A DNA stretch of 64,000 nucleotides from Paenibacillus sp. FSL K6-1330. Lineage in GTDB: Bacteria; Bacillota; Bacilli; Paenibacillales; Paenibacillaceae. The stretch covers positions 1,841,501-1,905,500 of the forward strand of contig NZ_CP150269.1 of assembly GCF_037976825.1 (NCBI RefSeq), given 5' to 3'. Below are positions 58,412 to 64,000 of the stretch, one piece after another. The position numbers were made by a program, and so were the translations under genes. Position 1 is the stretch's first letter; each line of letters begins with the position of its first letter. The notes under the pieces were generated by a model. The model did not search any database. It was not told the origin of the DNA and saw only the letters and a program-made list of their open reading frames with translations.

Positions 58412-58591
58412 CTATCCCCATCCATTGATTCGCATCAGATGAAAGAGTCTTTCTCCCAGGAGGAACGCTTCTTTAGGCGAACCAGATTTCTCTGCAGAGA
58501 GCCACGACTTGTACAAGTCCTCGTATTGAGAGAGTTCAGATACGAATCTTGCAAAGTGCTTACTGTGAACTTGCGGGTTATATTCGGACAT
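58412..58591 (-). CDS. Minus-strand small gene inside the plus-strand replication module
   Basis: 59 residues. GAAAGGAGGACTAACAA stands before the ATG at 58591 on the minus strand, a near-ideal ribosome site. MSEYNPQVHSKHFARFVSEL, YEDLYKSWLSAEKSGSPKEA, LLGERLFHLMRINGWG: helical, soluble. No plus-strand frame competes. It is the only minus gene between 45.1 and 61.6 kb. Not recognised. Confidence 0.7.
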   Translation of the reverse strand: MSEYNPQVHSKHFARFVSELSQYEDLYKSWLSAEKSGSPKEAFLLGERLFHLMRINGWG

Positions 58592-58757
58592 TTGTTAGTC
58601 CTCCTTTCGAATTGTGTCTACCGTTCCTAGTTCTATATACGAGTTAGGTAAACGAGAATTAAGGGGCTCTATAAATAAATCCTGGAGTAATAATCGCGGT
58701 ACCCGTCCGAAAAGTTGCTATCTAAAAATAGATTTTTTTAAAACGAGGTGAGAAACC

Positions 58758-59912
58758 CTGATCATTCAAGGTAACTGCATCGAAGTCATGCCGCAGCTCG
58801 AGGCAGAATCATTTAACACATGTGTGACATCTCCCCCATATTGGGGGCTGCGGGATTACGGTCTTACTCCGACATACTGGCCGGAAGTGACATATACGCC
58901 TATGCCGGGACTTCCGCCCGTGACCGTTCCGGAGTGGACCGGATGCCTTGGTCTAGAGCCGACGCCAGAAATTTTTGTCGCTCATATGGTCTTGGTCTTC
59001 CGGGAGGTCTGGCGGCTGCTAAGGAAGGACGGGACACTTTGGATGAACTTCGGGGACGCATACGCCACCACGGGTTATAAGACACATGACTCTTCGAATT
59101 ACGATGTTGGAGGATGGGACTCAGACCGAAGGGGACAGAACGTTTCCAGAACTGCGGTATCCGGTATAAAGGTCAAGGATTTAATAGGGATTCCGTGGAG
59201 AGTAGTCTTTGCTCTCCAGGCCGAAGGATGGTATGTCCGAAGTGACATCATTTGGTCAAAGCCAAACCCGATGCCGGAGAGCATCAAGGACCGACCCACC
59301 AAGGCGCATGAATATATCTTCTTACTGTCGAAATCGGATAAGTACTATTACGATCATGAGGCAATCAAGGAGCCCGGCGTACAGAATGAATGGGCGAATG
59401 GTTTCCGAGGGGGGGCATATGTACACGAAAGCACCTTTGATAATCAGGAAGGCGGCAAGCGAAAGGCAAAAGGGAATATTCGTGTCGGTACCGGAGTCGG
59501 TTTTGGACATGGCACAGATGCCAAGGCAAGGGGACGCGAAAGGATTAAATCCCATTCCTTTGCGAGATCAGTCAAAGACTCCCCTCCCCCAGGGCAGCCA
59601 TCGCAGCACAGACCAGATAGAGAGGATATAGAGTATAACGGCATGCGTAACAAACGAACGGTTTGGACAGTGGCCACTCAGCCATTCCCGGAAGCACACT
59701 TCGCCACCTTCCCTGAAAAGCTCATTGAGCCATGCATATTGGCAGGCGCTCCGGTCGGAGGCAGGGTCCTCGATCCCTTCGGCGGATCCGGAACGACTCT
59801 GAAAGTTTCACTGGAGAATAACCGGGAATGCACCATCATCGAGATGGGGCCGCAGTATGTAGAGATTGCAGAGCGGCGGACGGCGGTTGTGCAGCCCGTT
59901 TTAGAAATCTGA
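58758..59912 (+). CDS. Orphan DNA methyltransferase (TSPPY type)
   Basis: 384 residues if read from CTG 58758, seven bases or fewer from GAGGTGAG. ATG 58788 would drop IIQGNCIEVM, a block conserved at the start of this family. Motif IV is TSPPYWGLRDYG and motif I is VLDPFGGSGTT in the beta-class order (catalytic first). IIWSKPNPMPESIKDRPTKA and AHEYIFLLSKSDKYYYDHEA are typical of N4-cytosine/N6-adenine phage methylases. No restriction partner is nearby; it may protect phage DNA. Confidence 0.9.
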   Translation: MIIQGNCIEVMPQLEAESFNTCVTSPPYWGLRDYGLTPTYWPEVTYTPMPGLPPVTVPEWTGCLGLEPTPEIFVAHMVLVFREVWRLLRKDGTLWMNFGDAYATTGYKTHDSSNYDVGGWDSDRRGQNVSRTAVSGIKVKDLIGIPWRVVFALQAEGWYVRSDIIWSKPNPMPESIKDRPTKAHEYIFLLSKSDKYYYDHEAIKEPGVQNEWANGFRGGAYVHESTFDNQEGGKRKAKGNIRVGTGVGFGHGTDAKARGRERIKSHSFARSVKDSPPPGQPSQHRPDREDIEYNGMRNKRTVWTVATQPFPEAHFATFPEKLIEPCILAGAPVGGRVLDPFGGSGTTLKVSLENNRECTIIEMGPQYVEIAERRTAVVQPVLEI

Positions 59913-59923
59913 ACGCAAAAAAA

Positions 59924-59945
59924 GAGAGGGCTGCAGCGCCTCTCC
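59924..59945 (+). terminator. Weak hairpin after the methylase gene
   Basis: GAGAGG and CCTCTC pair around GCTGCAGCG; only CTTG follows, so termination is uncertain. Confidence 0.35.
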
Positions 59946-60103
59946 TTGTCAGATCTCTTATGAATTGTTTTGTCCGCCATCTAGGAAGTACTCTGACGAC
60001 CACAGGCTTCATATCAATACGGTTTGAGTCGACGGACTTTATTATAAGGTGCGAATCACTGATTAGGTAGTAGTAATTCATGGAAGTTAACGAGGTGAAG
60101 AGC

Positions 60104-60280
60104 TTGAAAGACGGCGTAGTTCTCTTCTACTGCAACGATGGAGTTTTATACCCTGTAGCACTCACGGATGAGCAGAACAGCATACTTCAGTTTACTGCCA
60201 AACTGTTCGAGCCGCTGCAGGTGGTCAATATACCGCAAAGACCGGCAATTAATTTAACTGATAAACGAGAGGGGAAATAA
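60104..60280 (+). CDS. Small phage protein
   Basis: 58 residues from TTG 60104, six bases after GAGGTG; an in-frame ATG at 60080 has no ribosome site. KDGVVLFYCNDGVLYPVALT, DEQNSILQFTAKLFEPLQVV: a compact beta fold. Not recognised. Confidence 0.6.
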   Translation: MKDGVVLFYCNDGVLYPVALTDEQNSILQFTAKLFEPLQVVNIPQRPAINLTDKREGK

Positions 60281-60282
60281 CC

Positions 60283-60780
60283 ATGTCAGTACAAGTAAAA
60301 GCGCATTTCAATAAGCAAACCAAGGACTCGAAAAAGGAACTTGTTCAATTCTACGTGAAAGGCGATGACGAGCATAAGCCGGAGCTGAACGGCCTGACCC
60401 GTGAGGTTGTCATTCTGTCGATTGAGGGCCTGGATGATGTCGAGCTAACCGCCGAGTTTAAGAAATCGGCAAAGGACTCCAAGAAGACGGTTCTAGAGTT
60501 CGAGGTCAAAGGAGATTCTTCAGCACAGCAAACTTTCGAATTCTACAAGAAAGCTGGCTCTGATGTGATCCTGAATATCACGGAATCGCAGATGACTATC
60601 GATGAATTCCATGAAGAGCAAGAGGAGTATCGGGAAGGCGTCCGTGGCAAGATCAATCCGGACGGAACGGTTGAGGTTGAGGACAAGAACCAGGTGACCA
60701 TCGATGAGGTAGCTGCGGCAGCCGAGGGAGGCGAAGACGAAGGACCGCCGATGCCGAATGATGATGGTCTGCCGTTTTAA
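60283..60780 (+). CDS. Phage protein with SSB-like acidic tip
   Basis: 165 residues. Two similar halves (VKAHFNKQTKDSKKELVQFY and LTAEFKKSAKDSKKTVLEFE) indicate an internal duplication. The C-terminus is acidic and ends PPMPNDDGLPF, like the DDDIPF tip by which bacterial SSB recruits repair and replication proteins. It may be a phage single-strand-binding protein or an SSB mimic. No OB-fold recognised with certainty. Confidence 0.65.
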   Translation: MSVQVKAHFNKQTKDSKKELVQFYVKGDDEHKPELNGLTREVVILSIEGLDDVELTAEFKKSAKDSKKTVLEFEVKGDSSAQQTFEFYKKAGSDVILNITESQMTIDEFHEEQEEYREGVRGKINPDGTVEVEDKNQVTIDEVAAAAEGGEDEGPPMPNDDGLPF

Positions 60781-60815
60781 ACATGAAATAAAACACCCCC
60801 GGTTCCAGCCGGGGT

Positions 60816-60834
60816 ACCTCTTCACAAGTGAGGT
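60816..60834 (+). promoter_or_regulatory. Short hairpin over the ribosome site of the ArpU-like gene
   Basis: ACCTC (60816-60820) pairs with GAGGT (60830-60834), the ribosome site for ATG 60841. A stronger hairpin CCCCCGG/CCGGGG lies just upstream (60796-60814). Confidence 0.4.
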
Positions 60835-60840
60835 GAAAGA

Positions 60841-61326
60841 ATGAAGCAGATGGCATTCGAATTGCCTGAACTGGATCGGAAGAAAACGAGGGAAGCTGTA
60901 GAGGCTGCATTGGAGAAGTACCGGCTATTCAAGTCAATAGCATTTGAAGAACGAGAAGCGCAAGTAACCGCTGCGTGGTCTGATATGCCCAAGGGTTTTA
61001 CAGGCACCACGAGTGACCAAACAGCGAGTATCGCAACTCACAATGTAGATGTTCCAGCTGCCCGCCGCGCATACTGCGAGAGGATCGAAAGGGCAGTCGG
61101 TAGATTACCCAGAAGAGAGCGACAACTGATTTCAGAGCGCTATTTGAACATAGATTGTGATTATGATTATGTCGTATACAACCAAGTGATTGATCCACCG
61201 ATCAGCGAGACGACTTATTACCAACGAAAGTGGAAGGCTTTTTATAAGCTGGCACTAAGTCTTAACATACAGGTTGTCAAAGAAGATAAAAAGGGAATGG
61301 AAAGTGAAAATGGGGGCGTCAAGTAA
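60841..61326 (+). CDS. ArpU-family late transcription regulator
   Basis: 161 residues. KTREAVEAALEKYRLFKSIA near the start and LPRRERQLISERYLNIDCDY with ISETTYYQRKWKAFYKLALS near the end form the ArpU/sigma-like HTH pattern. These proteins turn on packaging and lysis genes. It is the last gene of the long early transcript except for xis, as in many Firmicute phages. Confidence 0.85.
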   Translation: MKQMAFELPELDRKKTREAVEAALEKYRLFKSIAFEEREAQVTAAWSDMPKGFTGTTSDQTASIATHNVDVPAARRAYCERIERAVGRLPRRERQLISERYLNIDCDYDYVVYNQVIDPPISETTYYQRKWKAFYKLALSLNIQVVKEDKKGMESENGGVK

Positions 61327-61370
61327 TAAGACAATCCATTTCATGAGTATTAATAAAACGAGGTGATGAC

Positions 61371-61571
61371 ATGGGCTCGTTAGAGGAACTTCCACCAGTG
61401 CTTGAGGTATCGCATATTCAAAAATTCCTGAAGATAGGAAAGAACCAAGCTTATGATTTGTGTAACTCGGGACAGTTTCATGTGGTTAAGGTTGGACGAT
61501 CGATAAAAATATCGAGAGAAGTCTTTGTTAACTGGTTAAACGGGAACAATGAAGAAAAGCTAGGGAATTAA
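61371..61571 (+). CDS. xis: Excisionase-family HTH protein (candidate recombination directionality factor)
   Basis: 66 residues behind GAGGTGATGAC. PPVLEVSHIQKFLKIGKNQA, YDLCNSGQFHVVKVGRSIKI, SREVFVNWLNG is the HTH_17/excisionase domain. In the circular phage it would lie next to int across attP, the classic int-xis arrangement. If it directs excision, it decides whether gerE is restored. The role is inferred from domain and place. Confidence 0.75.
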   Translation: MGSLEELPPVLEVSHIQKFLKIGKNQAYDLCNSGQFHVVKVGRSIKISREVFVNWLNGNNEEKLGN

Positions 61572-61590
61572 CCCTGCTTTTCTTTTTTTA
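61554..61590. terminator. Terminator after xis, shared with the minus-strand gene
   Basis: GAAAAGC-AGGG pairs with CCCT-GCTTTTC around AATTA and is followed by TTTTTTT; A-rich on the other side. Confidence 0.9.
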
Positions 61591-61592
61591 TT

Positions 61593-62339
61593 CTACGAAA
61601 ATTGCATTGGTAGCACTTCATTTTTTTCAATAGTTTCTCGAGCACTTTGATAAAAAAGCTTGAATGCTGTAGAGGTTACCATAAAAGAAGAGAGGAAATA
61701 TAGGTCTATATCATAAGGGTTGTCAGTCAGTGGTTTGAATTTTGCAACACCGACTTCACTAAAGTCACAAGAAATTTGCAATCCAAATGAATTAGGATGA
61801 CAGTACTCCGAGAGTTTGTCATATGAGGCTCTAAACCTGGTTTCCTTGACCCCGTTTAACTTACCAAATAGCTTATCAGCTGCATCAATCATGCTCATTA
61901 CATTTATTGGTTCGGGGGCGCCAAATGTTTTGCGTTCCTGTCCTTTGATGCCCAAACTTAATCTCACTATAACATCATGGAGCTCACTATATGTTATAGA
62001 GTTTGAGTAATAACTCATCATCTTTCTTATTAAATGTGCAATGGCACCAGTCATTTCAAAATGAGCCCTAACATTAATAGCACCTGTCAATTGATTGTTA
62101 TTGTTGACAGAATCGATAAATCCACATGAGAGTAAATATGACCTATACAATGCCATTTGCAGATACTGGAGAACGTTCTGACCTAACAGTCTTTCAGGGT
62201 TTCCGGATATAGGTATATATCCAGATATGTGACTGTTTTTATGAAAGGCATCAATTTGAAAAATATCATCTATATAAGTTTCCATCTCCAAATTAGTTAA
62301 ATGCTTTATAGCATCTTCTGATAATTTCATGTTTAACAT
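61593..62339 (-). CDS. Hypothetical cargo protein beside attR
   Basis: 248 residues from ATG 62339; ATG 62330 has better spacing from AAAAGGGG and may be used. Helical, no signal or membrane segment. The blocks AHFEMTGAIAHLIRKMMSYY and YDKLSEYCHPNSFGLQI recall helical HEPN-like domains, but without certainty. A+T-rich, opposite strand, between xis and attR: the usual site for exclusion or defence cargo. Its own leftward promoter must lie in 62340-62400. Confidence 0.55.
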   Translation of the reverse strand: MLNMKLSEDAIKHLTNLEMETYIDDIFQIDAFHKNSHISGYIPISGNPERLLGQNVLQYLQMALYRSYLLSCGFIDSVNNNNQLTGAINVRAHFEMTGAIAHLIRKMMSYYSNSITYSELHDVIVRLSLGIKGQERKTFGAPEPINVMSMIDAADKLFGKLNGVKETRFRASYDKLSEYCHPNSFGLQISCDFSEVGVAKFKPLTDNPYDIDLYFLSSFMVTSTAFKLFYQSARETIEKNEVLPMQFS

Positions 62340-62396
62340 GTCCCCTTTTTTTCCTGCGTTCGTTTATAAGTATAATACCTTATTTCAGATGAAGTC

Positions 62397-62416
62397 TGGT
62401 GTTAATTTTGGTGTTA
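62397..62416 (+). repeat. Tandem TGGTGTTA pair, right end (possible integrase arm sites)
   Basis: Same pair as at 10198-10216 with one extra T between units, 138 bases inside attR. A TTCAAG-CCG-CTTGAA palindrome (62495-62509) lies between it and the core. Confidence 0.5.
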
Positions 62417-62553
62417 AACTGGGGAATAAACATGAATACAGTTAGTGATGGTAAGGGAAAACGCATCTTGTAGCCCCTGAAAACAATTCGTTAATTCAAG
62501 CCGCTTGAAGATGTTCGGGGATGTAAAGGGAAACTCGAAGATACGGCACATTT

Positions 62554-62565
62554 ACCATTGAAGGG
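62554..62565 (+). other. attR core (12-bp direct repeat)
   Basis: ACCATTGAAGGG, identical to 10114-10125. The left neighbour (ACATTT) is phage and the right neighbour (GACCGACC) is gerE. Confidence 0.8.
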
Positions 62566-62782
62566 GACCGACCATAACAGCAAGTTCTTGTTAACCCACC
62601 GTGAACGCGAAGTATTTGAATTGCTAGTACAGGATAAAACGACTCGCGATATCGCCGGGCAGTTGTTTATTAGCGAAAAGACGGTGCGTAACCACATCTC
62701 CAATGTCATGCAGAAGTTAAACGTCAAGGGCCGTTCGCAAGCTGTCGTTGAGTTGATAAAACTCGGTGAGTTGAAGATCTGA
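62558..62782 (+). CDS. gerE: GerE sporulation transcription factor, separated from its promoter and ribosome site
   Basis: 74 residues, the exact length of Bacillus GerE. The LuxR-type HTH fills it: LLTHREREVFELLVQDKTTR, LFISEKTVRNHISNVMQKLN, VKGRSQAVVELIKLGEL. GerE acts in the mother cell after sigma-K to control coat genes. The frame starts at TTG 62558 inside the attR core, but the preceding 30 bases (phage DNA) have no ribosome site, so translation in the lysogen should be poor or absent. The matching promoter, AAGGAGG and TTG are at 10028-10120. Precise excision would recreate a normal gene. Confidence 0.95.
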   Translation: MKGTDHNSKFLLTHREREVFELLVQDKTTRDIAGQLFISEKTVRNHISNVMQKLNVKGRSQAVVELIKLGELKI

Positions 62783-62815
62783 CACCATGCCGGTTGCATG
62801 AACGAAAGCACAGCG

Positions 62816-62858
62816 AAAGCCTTCCTTCCCGTAGCAACGGGAGTGAGAAGGCTTTTTT
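62816..62858 (+). terminator. gerE terminator
   Basis: AAAGCCTTC/GAAGGCTTT outer stem and CCGT/ACGG inner stem, then TTTTTT. Confidence 0.9.
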
Positions 62859-63018
62859 GTGTTTTCATTCCGGGAAAATATATTCTGTGATTGGAAATGG
62901 TAGGAACCGCCATGACAAATAGAGATATGTTAAAATGTTCGCAGTTGGTATTAGATGTAGTATTCGTCGTTTATACGTGATCATGGGGTGCGAATCTGCT
63001 AATCGTTTGGTAGCTATT

Positions 63019-63039
63019 TTGTACAAATAGCCTGTACAA
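63019..63039 (+). promoter_or_regulatory. Perfect 7-7-7 inverted repeat before the zinc-ribbon membrane protein gene
   Basis: TTGTACA and TGTACAA flank AATAGCC, ending two bases before the ribosome site CGGAGGTG. It could be an operator or a leader hairpin. Confidence 0.45.
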
Positions 63040-63057
63040 GTCGGAGGTGAAATAAAC

Positions 63058-63330
63058 ATGGGATGGATGATCGGGATGATGGCCGGAGTGGTTCTTGTTC
63101 TTCTTGTATTTGTAGGGTTCAGGCGCAAGAAAAGCAGCGGAAGTGAGCGTAATGTCATTCATTTGAAAAGAAAAACGCGAACCCGCAGCGGACAGGATGG
63201 ACAAGCGTGCAGTAAATGCCGCCGCAAGCGCCAATTAATCTTTTACTCGGATGACTCCGGCGCTGTAAGAGGGCTGTGCACCGATTGCAAAAGAGAGCTT
63301 GAACGGCATCAGGAATTATATCCCCTATAG
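63058..63330 (+). CDS. Membrane-anchored zinc-ribbon protein
   Basis: 90 residues. One N-terminal membrane helix (MGWMIGMMAGVVLVLLVFVG), a basic linker, then CSKCRRKRQLIFYSDDSG and LCTDCKREL, two CxxC pairs forming a zinc ribbon in the cytoplasm. Not recognised. Host gene between gerE and a sensor kinase. Confidence 0.65.
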   Translation: MGWMIGMMAGVVLVLLVFVGFRRKKSSGSERNVIHLKRKTRTRSGQDGQACSKCRRKRQLIFYSDDSGAVRGLCTDCKRELERHQELYPL

Positions 63331-63366
63331 TGAATAACAGTTCCCAATCGAAAGGGAGTGCAGAAC

Positions 63367-64000
63367 TTGAACAGGTTTGGCAGGCTGAATACACTGCGGA
63401 ATCAAATTTTCCTTGGATTTATGCTGGTGATGGTTATCGTATTGGCATTGATCGGGGTGTTTGTATATGATCAGGTTTCGGCCTTGCTGCGCAATAGTGC
63501 GGAGAAGCATATTCAGCAGACGGCCGTGCAGGCCACGGGTAAGCTGGATGCGCTGCTCAAGCAGGTGGATACATTGACGGCTCAAGTCTCGACGAACGCA
63601 ACGGTTCAGCGTTTTCTGGCGCAGGAGACTGCGGGTAAGTCGATTACATTCGGAGAACGGCAATCCCTTCAACAGGAGGTTCGTAAATATGAAGCCTATG
63701 CTACGGGCATCCGGTCGCTGGAATTATATACGAAGGACTATCGGCGGCTGTTTCCGCTGGATGAAGGCCGTCTGACCAGCCGGGTTAGGGGCGATTGGAT
63801 TGCTGCGGCAGACCAGGGCATGGGGAAGCTGGTATGGTTCGGTCAGGATCCCCGGGATCCGGATGTGGTGGTAGCGGTACGGAGAATCCGTCTGATTGAC
63901 CATTCCTTTGCCCACGGCGGGTACTTGCTCGTGAAGCTGGAGAAGGACTATTTTGCGCTGGCGGATTCGGCTGGCGGTACGGGCAGCGATTCGCGTGAAA
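63367..64000 (+). CDS. YesM-like sensor histidine kinase, N-terminal part (cut by window edge)
   Basis: TTG 63367 lies behind GAAAGGGAGTGCAGAAC; the frame is open to the window end (211 codons). A membrane helix (IFLGFMLVMVIVLALIGVFV) and an extracellular sensor region (SALLRNSAEKHIQQTAVQAT, LDALLKQVDTLTAQVSTNAT, YEAYATGIRSLELYTKDYRR) match dCache-type YesM kinases, which pair with AraC-type response regulators to control sugar uptake. The kinase domain lies outside the window. Confidence 0.8.
   Translation, partial: MNRFGRLNTLRNQIFLGFMLVMVIVLALIGVFVYDQVSALLRNSAEKHIQQTAVQATGKLDALLKQVDTLTAQVSTNATVQRFLAQETAGKSITFGERQSLQQEVRKYEAYATGIRSLELYTKDYRRLFPLDEGRLTSRVRGDWIAAADQGMGKLVWFGQDPRDPDVVVAVRRIRLIDHSFAHGGYLLVKLEKDYFALADSAGGTGSDSRE

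Larger units (their letters stand above)
10114..62565 (+). mobile_element. Complete prophage, lambda-like head and P2-like contractile tail, inserted in gerE
   Basis: About 52.4 kb between 12-bp direct repeats at the gerE start codon. Tyrosine integrase at the left end and an excisionase-like protein near the right end would be adjacent in the circular phage form. Packaging, head, contractile tail, lysis, repressor switch, recombination and replication modules are all present without obvious decay, so it looks capable of excision and probably of making particles. Head genes belong to lambda-type families (GpA terminase, gpW, gpB, C/Nu3, D, E) and tail genes to P2-type families. Nearly all genes are on the plus strand except the repressor and cargo. 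Confidence 0.93.

Noticed and set aside
10114..62565. CRISPR arrays and tRNA genes, including a tRNA attachment site
   Set aside because: No spaced direct-repeat array or tRNA-like cloverleaf was found; the att site is in gerE, not in a tRNA gene.

Overview
The window looks like a Paenibacillus (or very close spore-forming Firmicute) chromosome carrying one complete prophage of about 52.4 kb. The host clues are strong AAGGAGG-type ribosome sites, frequent GTG/TTG starts, sporulation genes (a YhcN-type spore lipoprotein and gerE), a NagA/NagB/RpiR amino-sugar operon and a YesM-like sensor kinase.

Left host flank (1-10113): a surface-glycan cluster with two paralogous glycosyltransferases, a DegT-type aminotransferase, an ATP-grasp enzyme and the dTDP-sugar genes rfbC and rfbB. 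Next come a spore lipoprotein with a candidate sigma-G promoter, then nagA-nagB-rpiR on the minus strand with a duplicated 14-bp operator-like element upstream. The flank ends with a good sigma-K-type promoter, a ribosome site and a TTG start: the 5' end of gerE.

Prophage (10114-62565): bounded by a 12-bp direct repeat that contains the gerE start codon. The left copy keeps the host promoter, ribosome site and first codons. The right copy is fused to the whole remaining gerE frame, which there has no ribosome site. Order inside: tyrosine integrase; a cargo stretch (small membrane protein, ATP-dependent DNA ligase, membrane protein, two convergent micro-ORFs, HTH protein); candidate cos region; a lambda-like head module (TerS/TerL, gpW, portal, protease with nested scaffold, decoration protein, capsid E); a P2-like contractile tail module (sheath, tube, frameshifted chaperone, tape measure, X, D, V, U, W, J, I, fibre); holins and endolysin; a moron region (DUF3006 plus ComEC-like MBL protein, secreted discoidin/FN3 protein, a candidate small RNA, an AbiJ-type gene, a second HTH switch, a lipoprotein); the main repressor/Cro switch with four 17-bp operators; antirepressor-like genes; recombination genes (SbcC/Rad50-like ATPase, RecT/Bet, MBL nuclease-like); replication genes (O/DnaD-like initiator with iteron-like repeats, helicase loader, DnaB); RuvC-like resolvase; orphan DNA methylase; SSB-tailed protein; ArpU-type late regulator; an excisionase-like protein next to the right end; and a minus-strand gene beside attR.

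Right host flank (62566-64000): the body of gerE, its terminator, a small membrane-anchored zinc-ribbon protein and the start of a sensor kinase.

The most interesting reading is that gerE is interrupted exactly at its start codon by an intact prophage. The host sigma-K-type gerE promoter now points straight into the integrase gene, so mother-cell sigma-K could switch on integrase, excise the prophage and rejoin gerE to its own promoter. This fits the known theme of sporulation genes split by prophage-like elements (sigK/skin, spsM/SP-beta), but with a tyrosine integrase and a promoter-swap layout. Excision itself cannot be seen in sequence and remains inference.
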